DNA of 19,455 nucleotides, taken from positions 1-19,455 of the forward strand of contig JAUSAU010000033.1 in the NCBI GenBank assembly GCA_030652345.1, given 5' to 3'. The position numbers and the translations under genes were made by a program. Shown here in pieces: positions 7,597 to 14,788 of the stretch (its first letter is position 1; each line of letters starts with the position of its first letter). The DNA is from Coriobacteriia bacterium. Its GTDB lineage: Bacteria > Actinomycetota > Coriobacteriia > Anaerosomatales > PALSA-660. The notes under the pieces were generated by a model that searched no databases, had not been told where the DNA came from, and saw nothing but the letters and a program-made list of their open reading frames with translations.

Positions 7597-9192
7597 GTGC
7601 CGCGCATCGCTCTCGCTCAGATCGACACGTGCGTCGGCGATATCCCCGGGAACGCGGACTCGGTCATCGATGCGATCCGAGCGGCATCCGCCCTGGGAGC
7701 GGACCTCGTCGTCTTCCCCGAGCTCACGCTCACCGGCTATCCGCCCGAAGACCTGCTCGACAAGGACCACTTCCTGGCCGAGGCACGATCCATGCTCGAT
7801 GCCGTCGCGGCCTCGTGCACGACCACTCCCGCGCTGATCGGGTTCCCCGAGTCAGCCGGCGGCAGCCTCTACAACGCGGCCGCGCTGTGCAGGTCGGGTC
7901 GCGTCGAGGCGATCTATCGCAAGCGGCTCCTCCCGAACTACGGGGTCTTCGACGAGGAGCGCTACTTCGAGCCGGGCGACGCCGAGCTCCTGATCGAGAT
8001 CGCGGGCGAGACGATCGCGGTGACCATCTGCGAGGACGTCTGGGTGGACGAACCTGCCCGTGAGGCCGCCGACTCCGGTGCAAGCATCCTGGTCAACCTG
8101 TCGGCCTCACCGTTCCACGCGGGCAAGGGCGACGAGCGCGAGCGCATGTTGCGCGGCCGTGCGCGCACGCACGGGCTCTCGCTGGCCTACTGCAACCTCG
8201 TCGGCGGTCAGGACGAGCTCGTCTTCGACGGGCGCTCGGTCGCGATCGCACCGGACGGGACGGTCGTCGCCCGCGCTCGCGCGTTCGAGCAGGACCTCCT
8301 GGTCGTCGACCTGGGCCCCGCGATGCCGATGCGCGTGGAGCCACTGTGCGAGGGTCCCGACGAGGTCTATCGGGCGCTCGTGACGGGCCTGCGGGACTAT
8401 CTTCGCAAGAACGGATTCACGGACGTGGTGCTCGGCCTGTCGGGTGGGATCGATTCGGCGCTGACGGCTGCACTCGCGGTCGACGCGGTCGGCGCCGCAC
8501 ACGTGCATGGCGTGCTCATGCCGTCCCGCTTCTCGTCGCCGGGCAGCATCACCGACGCCGAGTCGTTGGCGGCCGGTCTCGGGTTCGAGGCGATGACGCT
8601 CCCGATCGAGCCGGCCTTCGAGGCGTTGTCCGGCACGCTCGCCTCGGCGTTCGAGGGTCGAGTACCGGACACCACGGAGGAGAACCTCCAGGCCCGGATC
8701 CGCGGGACGTTGCTGATGGCGCTGTCGAACAAGTTCGGCTGGATCGTGCTCGCCACGGGCAACAAGAGTGAACTGTCCGTCGGGTATTCGACGCTGTACG
8801 GGGACATGGTCGGTGGGTTCGCGCCTATCAAGGACGTCTATAAGACGAAGGTGTACGAACTCGCCGTATGGCGGAACCGGGACGGAGCGGCCATACCTCA
8901 GGCGAGTATCACCAAGCCGCCGTCGGCGGAGTTGCGCGCGGACCAGCATGACACGGACTCGCTCCCGCCGTACGATGTGTTGGACGTGGTGTTGCGCGCC
9001 TACGTGGAGGACGACCTGTCGGTCGAGCGTATCGCCGCGAGAGGGATCGACATCGATCTCGTCGAGCGGATCGCACGCATGGTCGACGCTGCCGAGTACA
9101 AGCGCCGCCAGGGGCCGATGGGCATCAAGATCACACCGAAGGCGTTCGGCAAGGATCGGCGCATGCCGGTCACGAACCGCTTCCGGGGGTGA
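7597..9192 (+). CDS. nadE: Glutamine-dependent NAD(+) synthetase
   Basis: NadE makes NAD+ from nicotinic acid adenine dinucleotide, ATP and glutamine-derived ammonia. The GTG start at 7597 follows a GGGGGG ribosome site and opens directly on PRIALAQIDTCVGDIPGN, the first strand of the nitrilase-like glutaminase domain. This gives 531 residues, like short bacterial two-domain NadE proteins rather than the ~680 of Mycobacterium. The glutaminase triad is visible: E42 (FPELTLTGYPPEDLL), K109 (YRKRLLPNYGVFDEERYF) and C145 (VTICEDVW). The synthetase domain has the PP-loop S282-GGIDS, then MPSRFSSPGSITDAESLA, LATGNKSELSVGYSTLYGDMVGGFAPIKDVYKT and KPPSAELR. The frame is open back to 7423, but that stretch lies in the promoter region and does not resemble the family. 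Confidence 0.97.
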   Translation: MPRIALAQIDTCVGDIPGNADSVIDAIRAASALGADLVVFPELTLTGYPPEDLLDKDHFLAEARSMLDAVAASCTTTPALIGFPESAGGSLYNAAALCRSGRVEAIYRKRLLPNYGVFDEERYFEPGDAELLIEIAGETIAVTICEDVWVDEPAREAADSGASILVNLSASPFHAGKGDERERMLRGRARTHGLSLAYCNLVGGQDELVFDGRSVAIAPDGTVVARARAFEQDLLVVDLGPAMPMRVEPLCEGPDEVYRALVTGLRDYLRKNGFTDVVLGLSGGIDSALTAALAVDAVGAAHVHGVLMPSRFSSPGSITDAESLAAGLGFEAMTLPIEPAFEALSGTLASAFEGRVPDTTEENLQARIRGTLLMALSNKFGWIVLATGNKSELSVGYSTLYGDMVGGFAPIKDVYKTKVYELAVWRNRDGAAIPQASITKPPSAELRADQHDTDSLPPYDVLDVVLRAYVEDDLSVERIAARGIDIDLVERIARMVDAAEYKRRQGPMGIKITPKAFGKDRRMPVTNRFRG

Positions 9193-9304
9193 ATCGCCGC
9201 GTCGTCGGCGCGGGCGGTTCCATAACCGGCGCTAAAGTGCGGGTAGAACAGGCCCGATACTTCCGGTAGGGCCCGGACGGACGGGTCTGCGGCGGGGAGG
9301 TCGC

Positions 9305-9511
9305 ATGGGAAAGCTCTACGAAGCTGCACAACAGATCAACGACGTCATAGAGCGAAAAGGACTGGACCCCTTCAAGACGAAGGGGGCCATCAGCATGCGC
9401 ACCGGCTTTCTGCTGAGTTTCGTCACGCCGGAAGACCCGGATGACGATGCACGGATCCAGCAGCTCAAGGAAGTGGCGTACGAGGTCCTCGGCGAGCGCA
9501 TCCTCGCGTAG
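9305..9511 (+). CDS. Small conserved-looking protein of unknown function (68 aa)
   Basis: I do not recognise a named family. The gene is convincing because a strong ribosome site (GGGGAGG, 4 nt spacing) precedes the ATG, codon bias matches its neighbours, and a strong hairpin follows 26 nt after the stop. The 68 residues predict an N-terminal amphipathic helix (KLYEAAQQINDVIERKG), a short central segment (DPFKTKGAISMRTGFLLSFV), an acidic turn (PEDPDDD) and a C-terminal helix (IQQLKEVAYEVLGERIL). There is no signal peptide, membrane segment, cysteine pair or DNA-binding motif. It looks like a small soluble protein transcribed alone, between nadE and the acetyltransferase gene. Confidence 0.75.
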   Translation: MGKLYEAAQQINDVIERKGLDPFKTKGAISMRTGFLLSFVTPEDPDDDARIQQLKEVAYEVLGERILA

Positions 9512-9537
9512 CCGTGTTCGCGTGATCGATCCACCCC

Positions 9538-9569
9538 GGGAGGCCGGCGCTCGAGAGCGTCGGCCTCCC
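9538..9569 (+). terminator. Strong hairpin after the 68-aa gene (terminator-like, no T tract)
   Basis: GGGAGGCCGGCGCT (9538-9551) pairs with AGCGTCGGCCTCCC (9556-9569) over 14 positions with one G-T wobble, closing a 4-base loop CGAG. No run of T follows. High-GC bacteria often have such U-less hairpins at gene ends, so termination is plausible but not certain. It lies 26 nt after the 68-aa gene and 28 nt before the GNAT gene. Confidence 0.65.
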
Positions 9570-9585
9570 GCGTGCGCCGGGACGG

Positions 9586-9591
9586 TAGAAT
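9586..9591 (+). promoter_or_regulatory. -10 box giving a probable leaderless GNAT transcript
   Basis: TAGAAT, five of six consensus bases, ends 6 nt before the ATG at 9598. Transcription normally starts 6-7 nt after the -10 box, so the mRNA would begin at or next to the start codon. No good ribosome site is found at proper spacing. The -35 region overlaps the right arm of the preceding hairpin and is not consensus-like. Confidence 0.5.
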
Positions 9592-9597
9592 CGCTCC

Positions 9598-10071
9598 ATG
9601 GACACACCCGCGCACACGGCTCCGCTCGTCGACGGTCTCCCGATCGTCGTCCTGGACGGCGCCGATCCGCTGATGCGACAGGTCGCCGACCTGTGCTACG
9701 AGACCCTGCACCGTCCGTTCGGCGTGTCGCGCAGCGACGCGTGGGACGAGATGGATCCGGCGTCCACGCATCTGGCGGTGATCGACGCAGGACGACTCGC
9801 GGGGTACGCGCGCCTGATCGTCGAGGGGCCGTGGGCTCACCTGCGCCAGGTCGTCGTTGCTCCGGAGCATCGGCGGCGTGGCATCGCGACTGCCGTCATC
9901 AACACTGCCGTCGACACCGCCCGGGCGCGCGGGCTCGAGGGTGCGTACCTCAACGCGCGGTACGCGGCCGTCCCGCTGTACGAGCGCCTCGGGTTCCGCG
10001 TCGTCTCCGAGGGGTTCCGGATGCCGCGCACGTGGCTGCCACACGTCCGCATGGAGCAGCACCTGCGCTGA
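9598..10071 (+). CDS. GNAT family N-acetyltransferase (YjcF/ElaA-like)
   Basis: The 157-residue protein has one GNAT fold. Acetyl-CoA-binding motif A is LRQVVVAPEHRRRGIATAVI (residues ~82-101), with the pyrophosphate loop R-R-x-G-x-A (RRRGIA). Motif B is YLNARYAAVPLYERLGFRVVSEGF (residues ~117-140), and the end LPHVRMEQHL resembles the IPHxxM closing motif of YjcF/ElaA-type enzymes. Early residues RPFGVSRSDAWDEMDPASTHLAV also fit that subgroup. Acyl acceptor cannot be deduced. The ATG at 9598 follows a -10 box by 6 nt and seems leaderless. Flanked by a hairpin upstream and the aldolase gene 112 nt downstream, it is probably transcribed alone. Confidence 0.88.
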   Translation: MDTPAHTAPLVDGLPIVVLDGADPLMRQVADLCYETLHRPFGVSRSDAWDEMDPASTHLAVIDAGRLAGYARLIVEGPWAHLRQVVVAPEHRRRGIATAVINTAVDTARARGLEGAYLNARYAAVPLYERLGFRVVSEGFRMPRTWLPHVRMEQHLR

Positions 10072-10183
10072 GTGCGGCCTCGCGCGCGGGTGGCAAAGCG
10101 GCCCCCGTTCGCCTACGCTGTAGCAGCCTTGAATCGGGAGCGGAGAGGCGCGCCCGATACCGTTCTTGAGGAGGGATCATCCG

Positions 10184-11122
10184 ATGCCCAGCATCACCCG
10201 TGACCAGGTCCGTGTACCGGCCGATGTTCCGGCCGCCGCGCGCGACGAATACATCGACAACTATCTGAAGGCCACCCGCAACACCGGCCGGCTCATGCTC
10301 TTCGCCTGCGACCAGAAGATCGAGCACCTCAACGACGACTTCTTCGGCGAGGGCATCGACGCCGCCGACAACCACCCCGAGCACCTCTTCAAGATCGGGT
10401 CGCACGGCGTGTGCGGCGTGCTCGCCGGTCAGCGCGGCCTCGTCGCGCAGTACGCGGCCGACTACCCGAAGATCAACTACCTCGTGAAGATGAACTCCAA
10501 GACCCACCTCGTGAAGACGAGCCAGGAGGACCCGTACTCGCCGCAGCTTTACGACCTGCAGACGGTGCTGGACCTGAAGACCAACGGCGTCAACGTGGTC
10601 GGTATCGGCTACACGATCTACCTCGGCAGCGAGTACGAGGCGCAGATGATGACCGAGGCGGCGCAGCTCATCGCCGACGCGCACTCAGTCGGGATGATCG
10701 TCGTGCTCTGGATCTACCCGCGCGGCAAGGCCGTCGCGGACGAGAAGGACCCGCACCTGATCGCCGGTGCCGCCGGTGCCGCGTGCTGCATCGGCGCCGA
10801 CTTCGTCAAGGTCAACCCGCCCAAGAAGAGCGACAGCGCCTCGAGCGCCGAGCTCCTCACGCAGGCGACGGCCGCCGCGGGCCGCACCGGCCTCGTGTGT
10901 GCCGGCGGTTCGACCGTGGACGCCACCACGTTCCTCACGCAGCTGTGGGAGCAGATCCACATCGGTGGCGCGACCGGCAACGCGACCGGCCGCAACATCC
11001 ACCAGCGCTCGCTCGACGAGGCGATCCGCCTCACGAAGGCGATCTCGGCCATCACGCTCGGCGACTACGCGGTGGCCGACGCGCTCGCGGTCTTCAACGG
11101 GGAGAAGGATTACAGCCTGTAG
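10184..11122 (+). CDS. fbaB: Class I fructose-bisphosphate aldolase, archaeal/DhnA type (FbaB family)
   Basis: The enzyme cleaves or forms fructose 1,6-bisphosphate through a Schiff base. Start ATG 10184 follows an excellent ribosome site (GAGGAGGG). The 312 residues form a (βα)8 barrel of the DeoC/FbaB class: FACDQKIEHLN with D43 at strand 1, GIGYTIYLGSEYE (Tyr146 and surrounding acidic residues), VVLWIYPRG, ADFVKVNPPKK with K209 as predicted Schiff-base lysine, and the phosphate-binding strands VCAGG and GGATGNATGRNIHQR. It is somewhat longer than archaeal members (~265-280) and shorter than E. coli FbaB (350). A PPi-type phosphofructokinase lies 2.1 kb downstream, so both interconverting steps of upper glycolysis/gluconeogenesis are encoded close together. 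A related DhnA-family aldolase with another sugar phosphate substrate is the main alternative. Confidence 0.88.
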   Translation: MPSITRDQVRVPADVPAAARDEYIDNYLKATRNTGRLMLFACDQKIEHLNDDFFGEGIDAADNHPEHLFKIGSHGVCGVLAGQRGLVAQYAADYPKINYLVKMNSKTHLVKTSQEDPYSPQLYDLQTVLDLKTNGVNVVGIGYTIYLGSEYEAQMMTEAAQLIADAHSVGMIVVLWIYPRGKAVADEKDPHLIAGAAGAACCIGADFVKVNPPKKSDSASSAELLTQATAAAGRTGLVCAGGSTVDATTFLTQLWEQIHIGGATGNATGRNIHQRSLDEAIRLTKAISAITLGDYAVADALAVFNGEKDYSL

Positions 11123-11145
11123 GGCTCCCGTTCCCACGCGTTCCA

Positions 11146-11182
11146 CGATCGCCCCGCCGGGACACTTCCCGCGGGGCGATCG
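11146..11182 (+). terminator. Terminator-like hairpin after the aldolase gene
   Basis: CGATCGCCCCG (11146-11156) pairs perfectly with CGGGGCGATCG (11172-11182), and the inner CGGGA/TCCCG can extend the stem after a one-base bulge. No T run follows (CATTCTC). It sits 23 nt after the aldolase stop and upstream of the accD promoter region, as expected for a transcription unit boundary. Confidence 0.65.
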
Positions 11183-11212
11183 CATTCTCGGGGGATGTAC
11201 CATCTGTACACG

Positions 11213-11234
11213 CGTGAACCCGTCGCGGTTCACG
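11213..11234. promoter_or_regulatory. Palindromic putative operator upstream of accDA
   Basis: CGTGAACC (11213-11220) and GGTTCACG (11227-11234) are perfect 8-base inverted repeats with a 6-base spacer. They cover the expected -35 and -35/-10 spacer region of the accD promoter, ending 4 nt before the -10 box at 11239. Position and symmetry suit a dimeric repressor or activator controlling malonyl-CoA supply. The regulator is not encoded in this window. Confidence 0.55.
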
Positions 11235-11238
11235 GTGG

Positions 11239-11244
11239 TATCAT
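11239..11244 (+). promoter_or_regulatory. -10 box of the accDA promoter
   Basis: TATCAT matches the -10 consensus at five of six bases and ends 6 nt before an in-frame GTG at 11251. Transcription would start at about 11251, giving either a leaderless GTG start or a short leader to ATG 11275. No separate consensus -35 is visible because that area is taken up by the inverted repeat. Confidence 0.5.
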
Positions 11245-11274
11245 GCCGCAGTGCGCCGGAACCTCCGGCGGTCG

Positions 11275-12174
11275 ATGGATGATGACGACGAGACGAGCCC
11301 GATGCCCATCTCCGATTGGTTCAAGGCGCGCGAAGAGCGCCGCGACACGGTGCCCGCAGGCGCGCCGCAGGCGGGCGACGTCCCGGATGGCGTCTGGATC
11401 AAGTGCGAGGGATGCAAGCGCACCCTGTACGCGCGAGATCTGGACGAGAACCTGCAGGTCTGCCCGAGCTGCGGCCTCCACATGAGTATCTCGTCGGATG
11501 AGCGCATCGCGTTGCTCGCCGACGAGGATTCGTTCCAGGAGACGGAGACCGGGCTCACCTCGGGAGACCCGCTCGGCTTCTCATCCGGTAAACCGTACAC
11601 GGTGAGCCTGGCGACGGCACGGGAGCGCACCGGTCTCGCCGAAGCCATGGTGACCGGCACGGCCACCATCGGAGGCGTCCCCGTGGTCCTCGGCGTGATG
11701 GACTTCCGCTTCATCGCCGCATCCATGGGCTCCGTCGTCGGTGAGCGCATCGCGCGCGCCTTCGAACTCGCTCTCGCACAGCGGCAGCCGCTCGTGCTCG
11801 TCACCGCGTCGGGCGGCGCGCGCATGCAGGAGGGCATCTTTTCGCTCATGCAGATGGCCAAGACCTCCGCTGCTGCGGCCCGGCTCAGTGAGGCGGGCGT
11901 TCCCTACATCTCGATCCTCACCAATCCCACGCTCGGCGGTGTGACCGCATCGTTCGCGACGCTCGCCGACGTGCTCATCGCCGAACCCGGCGCGCTGATC
12001 GGCTTCGCCGGCCCGCGTCTCGTCGAGCAGACGATCCGCCGCGGGCTCCCCAAGGGTTTCCAGAGTGCCGAGTCCCTCTCGGAGAACGGGTTGGTCGACA
12101 TGGTCGTGGATCGCCGGGAGATCCGGGAACGGCTCGTGCTGTTGCTCGGCTACCTGGTGGCGGGGGGTGAGTGA
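11275..12174 (+). CDS. accD: Acetyl-CoA carboxylase carboxyltransferase subunit beta
   Basis: With AccA, AccD transfers the carboxyl group from carboxybiotin to acetyl-CoA, giving malonyl-CoA for fatty acid synthesis. The N-terminal C4 zinc ribbon is complete: C44, C47, C63 and C66 (KCEGCK and VCPSCG). The crotonase-like carboxyltransferase body follows, with VVLGVMDFRFIAASMGSVVGERIARAFELA, LVTASGGARMQEGIFSLMQMAKT, YISILTNPTLGGVTASFA and GFAGPRLVEQTIRRGLPKGFQSAE, all close to the family. Starts possible in frame are GTG 11251 (307 aa, leaderless by the -10 position), ATG 11275 (299 aa, used here) and ATG 11302 (290 aa, best match to the usual AccD N-terminus). Ribosome sites do not decide between them. 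accA follows after a single base. The biotin carboxylase and carrier genes are not in the window. Confidence 0.96.
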   Translation: MDDDDETSPMPISDWFKAREERRDTVPAGAPQAGDVPDGVWIKCEGCKRTLYARDLDENLQVCPSCGLHMSISSDERIALLADEDSFQETETGLTSGDPLGFSSGKPYTVSLATARERTGLAEAMVTGTATIGGVPVVLGVMDFRFIAASMGSVVGERIARAFELALAQRQPLVLVTASGGARMQEGIFSLMQMAKTSAAAARLSEAGVPYISILTNPTLGGVTASFATLADVLIAEPGALIGFAGPRLVEQTIRRGLPKGFQSAESLSENGLVDMVVDRREIRERLVLLLGYLVAGGE

Positions 12175-12175
12175 C

Positions 12176-13138
12176 GTGGCGCGCAAGTTCGTGATGGAGT
12201 TCGAGCGTCCCGTCGCCGAACTCGAGGAGAAGCTGGCATCCCTCAAGCGTCTCGACCTTTCCGGCGAACCGGAACTGGCCCAGGAGATCGCGGGCCTCGA
12301 GGCCGAGATCGCTCAGTTCCACGAGACACTCTATGCATCCCTCACCGCGTGGGACCGGGTGCAGATCTCGCGGCACCCGGAGCGTCCCAAGACGAGCGAC
12401 TATCTCGACGCGGTCTTCGCCGACGTCGTCGAACTGCACGGTGACAGGCACTTCGGAGACGACGAGGCGATGTTCGCCGGCCTGGCGACGATCGGCGAGC
12501 GTCGGGTCGTCGTGCTCGGCCACCGCAAGGGCACGAACACGAGCGAGAACGTCCGCCGCAACTTCGGCTCGCCGCATCCCGAGGGCTTTCGCAAGGCCGA
12601 GCGGGTCATGCGCCTCGCCGATCGTTTCGGGCTGCCGATCGTGACGTTCCTCGACACGGCGGGGGCATACCCCGGCATCGAGGCCGAGGAGCGCGGACAG
12701 TCACTCGCGATCGCCGAGTGCCTGGCCACGCTCGCCCGGGTCCACGTCCCGGTCGTGGTGGTCGGCATCGGTGAAGGTGGCAGCGGCGGGGCGCTGGCAA
12801 TCGGCTTCGGCGACCGCCTCATCATGCTCGAGAACGCGTACTACTCGGTCATCAGTCCCGAGATGTGCGCGACCATCCTGCACAAGGACGCGACGCGGGC
12901 CGCCGAGGCGGCCCGGTGCCTCCAGCTGACCGCGGAGGACCTCGTCCGCTTCGGCCTCGCTGACGAGGTCGTTCCGGAACCGCTCGGTGGGGCGCATCGC
13001 GATCCGGAGCCTGTCTTCGCCGCGGTCAGCGAGGCGATCTCGCGCTCCCTCGACCAGCTGTCGACGCGCTCGCGCGACGAACTCGTCGATACGCGCTACG
13101 CCCGACTGCGTGCCATCGGCGAGTTCACCGAGGTATAG
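12176..13138 (+). CDS. accA: Acetyl-CoA carboxylase carboxyltransferase subunit alpha
   Basis: AccA is the partner of AccD in the carboxyltransferase heterotetramer. The GTG at 12176 begins ARKFVMEFERPVAELEEKL, the usual AccA N-terminus, and is preceded by a GGGGGTGAG ribosome site inside the end of accD; one base separates the genes, so translation is coupled. GTG 12167 and ATG 12194 are in-frame alternatives. The 320 residues include the N-terminal helical pair (to about residue 50), WDRVQISRHPERPKTSDYL, FGDDEAMFAGLATI, NFGSPHPEGFRKAERVMRLADRFGLPIVTFLDTAGAYPG, and the oxyanion loop GIGEGGSGGALAIGFGDR, ending with the standard ISPEMCATILHKD region. Length matches E. coli AccA (319). An intrinsic terminator follows, so accDA form a two-gene operon. 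Confidence 0.97.
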   Translation: MARKFVMEFERPVAELEEKLASLKRLDLSGEPELAQEIAGLEAEIAQFHETLYASLTAWDRVQISRHPERPKTSDYLDAVFADVVELHGDRHFGDDEAMFAGLATIGERRVVVLGHRKGTNTSENVRRNFGSPHPEGFRKAERVMRLADRFGLPIVTFLDTAGAYPGIEAEERGQSLAIAECLATLARVHVPVVVVGIGEGGSGGALAIGFGDRLIMLENAYYSVISPEMCATILHKDATRAAEAARCLQLTAEDLVRFGLADEVVPEPLGGAHRDPEPVFAAVSEAISRSLDQLSTRSRDELVDTRYARLRAIGEFTEV

Positions 13139-13165
13139 GGCCGCCGAGCGGGTAGGAACCGACGG

Positions 13166-13200
13166 GGGAGGGCGTTGCCGGACGCCCGACCTCCCTTTTT
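13166..13200 (+). terminator. Rho-independent terminator after accA
   Basis: GGGAG/CTCCC and GGCGT/ACGCC arms form a stem with a 4-base bulge on the 3' side and a loop of about 6 bases, followed at once by TTTTT (13196-13200). This is the most canonical intrinsic terminator in the window and marks the end of the accDA operon 27 nt after the stop. Confidence 0.8.
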
Positions 13201-13221
13201 CTGCGAGAGAGGTCGAGGCTG

Positions 13222-14460
13222 ATGAGCGACGCACACGAGATCAGGCGCGTCGGGATGCTGTTCTCCGGCGGCCCCGCGCCGGCGGCCAACGCCGTGATCT
13301 CGGCGGCGGCCATGTCGCTGCTCAACTGCGGGGTCGAGGTCGTCGGGTTCCTCGACGGCTACGAGAACCTGGAGGGCTACAGTCCGGAGACGCCGCTCGT
13401 CGAAGGCGAGCACTATCTCGACCTGACGATCGATGACGTCTCGGGCATCCGCAACCGCAAGGACATCATCCTCCGCACCTCGCGGGCGAATCCCGGCAAG
13501 CCGGTGACGTCGCTGCACGATCTCGCCGATCCGGTGAAGAACGCCCGCCTCCGTGCGGTCTACGGCGCGCTCGAGGCGCTCGAGATCGACGGGCTCGTCT
13601 CGATCGGCGGAGACGACACGCTCAAGACGGCGAACTACCTCTACGAGATGCAGCACCTCATGCCCGACTTGCGCCGCGTCTCGGTGATCCACCTTCCCAA
13701 GACGATCGACAACGACTACTACGGCATCGACTGGACGTTCGGCTTCACGTCGGCCGCGAACTTCGCGGCGCAGGAGATCACGAACATCGGCGCCGACGCG
13801 AAGTCCACGAAGTGCTGGTACGTGCTCGAGATCATGGGGCGCAAGGCGGGGTGGCTGACCTACGCCGCCGGCATCGCGGGTGAGGCGACCCGCATGCTCT
13901 CCGTCGAGGACTTCGACGGCGTGTTCGATGTCGAGGCGTACGCTGAGGAGGTCGTCGACCTCATGCTCGCGAGAGCCGCCGACCATCGCGAGTACGGCGT
14001 GATCTGTATCGCCGAGGGCCTCGCGGAGAAGCTGCCCGACGGGCAGCGGCCGCAGGAGGTCGACTCGCATGGCAACTCCCTGCTCGGGACGGTGAAGATC
14101 GGCGAGCGTCTGGCGCAGGCCACCGAGGAAGCGTTCGAGCGACGGACCGGTGAGCCCATCAAGATCCGCAGCAAGCAGATCGGCTACGAGACACGATGCT
14201 GTTCGCCGGTCGCCTTCGACGTGCTGCTCGGGAGCCAGCTGGGCGTCGGCGCCTACCAGGCGCTCGTGGTGAAGGGCCTCACCGGGCACATGGTGTCGGT
14301 CCACGATCAGCTCACGCTCGTCTACGTGCCGTTCCGGGACCTCATCGACCCCGAGACGCTGCGGACCCGCGTCCGCTTCATCGAGTCGGACAGCGACTTC
14401 TTCCGGTTGGCACGCGCGCTCGAGTATCAGCAGGTCGAACACGACGAGAAGACCTGCTAG
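13222..14460 (+). CDS. pfp: Phosphofructokinase of the PPi-dependent type (diphosphate--fructose-6-phosphate 1-phosphotransferase)
   Basis: The enzyme phosphorylates fructose 6-phosphate, reversibly when PPi is the donor. The 412-residue protein has GMLFSGGPAPAANAVI at the N-terminus, GGDDT (129-133), PKTIDND (159-165, with the catalytic Asp) and MGRKAGW (205-211). In ATP-PFK the second site reads GGDGS and the third PGTIDND. Asp in place of that Gly and Lys before TIDND are the accepted marks of PPi use, since they block the ATP α-phosphate site. Length is also that of the longer PPi-PFK/clade-X group rather than the ~320 of bacterial ATP-PFK. Start ATG follows GAGGTCGAGG. It stands just after the accA terminator, 2.1 kb from an FBP aldolase gene, and a small membrane protein gene follows at 3 nt. 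Donor preference remains a prediction. Confidence 0.9.
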   Translation: MSDAHEIRRVGMLFSGGPAPAANAVISAAAMSLLNCGVEVVGFLDGYENLEGYSPETPLVEGEHYLDLTIDDVSGIRNRKDIILRTSRANPGKPVTSLHDLADPVKNARLRAVYGALEALEIDGLVSIGGDDTLKTANYLYEMQHLMPDLRRVSVIHLPKTIDNDYYGIDWTFGFTSAANFAAQEITNIGADAKSTKCWYVLEIMGRKAGWLTYAAGIAGEATRMLSVEDFDGVFDVEAYAEEVVDLMLARAADHREYGVICIAEGLAEKLPDGQRPQEVDSHGNSLLGTVKIGERLAQATEEAFERRTGEPIKIRSKQIGYETRCCSPVAFDVLLGSQLGVGAYQALVVKGLTGHMVSVHDQLTLVYVPFRDLIDPETLRTRVRFIESDSDFFRLARALEYQQVEHDEKTC

Positions 14461-14463
14461 CAC

Positions 14464-14772
14464 GTGGCCGGCCTGATCCCCGAGCCTCCGCGGCAGCCCG
14501 ATCCGGAGCCGTTGCTCCCTCACGTCGAGACGCGAGCCGCACGCGTGCGCCGGCTGCTCTTCTTCGTGCCGTTCGCCTTCCCGGCCTGGATCCGGCTTCG
14601 TTCGCAGCACCCCGAAGCCGCACGGCGCCTGATCTTCCCGCTGGTGGTCAACGTCGTGCAATCGGTCCTGATGCTCATCGTCTTGGTTGCGGCGCTGGGC
14701 CTGGTCGCCTTCAGGGATGCGATCGTCAGTGACCTGTCGCGCCGGCTGATCGAGAGCGGGCTCGTGCGGTAG
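14464..14772 (+). CDS. Small membrane protein of unknown function (102 aa)
   Basis: No family recognised. The GTG at 14464 comes 3 nt after the phosphofructokinase stop, so the gene is probably cotranscribed and translated by coupling. The 102 residues have a Pro-rich N-terminus (PEPPRQPDPEPLLP), an arginine-rich stretch (RAARVRR), a short hydrophobic patch (residues 31-42) with FFVPFAFPAW, and one clear membrane helix at residues about 57-83 (LIFPLVVNVVQSVLMLIVLV). The C-terminus is charged. Positive residues before the helix suggest a cytoplasmic N-terminus. The coding potential is moderate, supported by GC-rich third positions and the tight link to pfp. No functional hint comes from the neighbours. 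Confidence 0.65.
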   Translation: MAGLIPEPPRQPDPEPLLPHVETRAARVRRLLFFVPFAFPAWIRLRSQHPEAARRLIFPLVVNVVQSVLMLIVLVAALGLVAFRDAIVSDLSRRLIESGLVR

Positions 14773-14788
14773 TGAGTGTGGCACGTGG

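Noticed and set aside
7435..7770. Upstream extension of the YceI protein (frame open to 7770)
   Set aside because: It would run through the promoter gap and into nadE antisense; the YceI domain starts right at the ATG 7434, which has a ribosome site.
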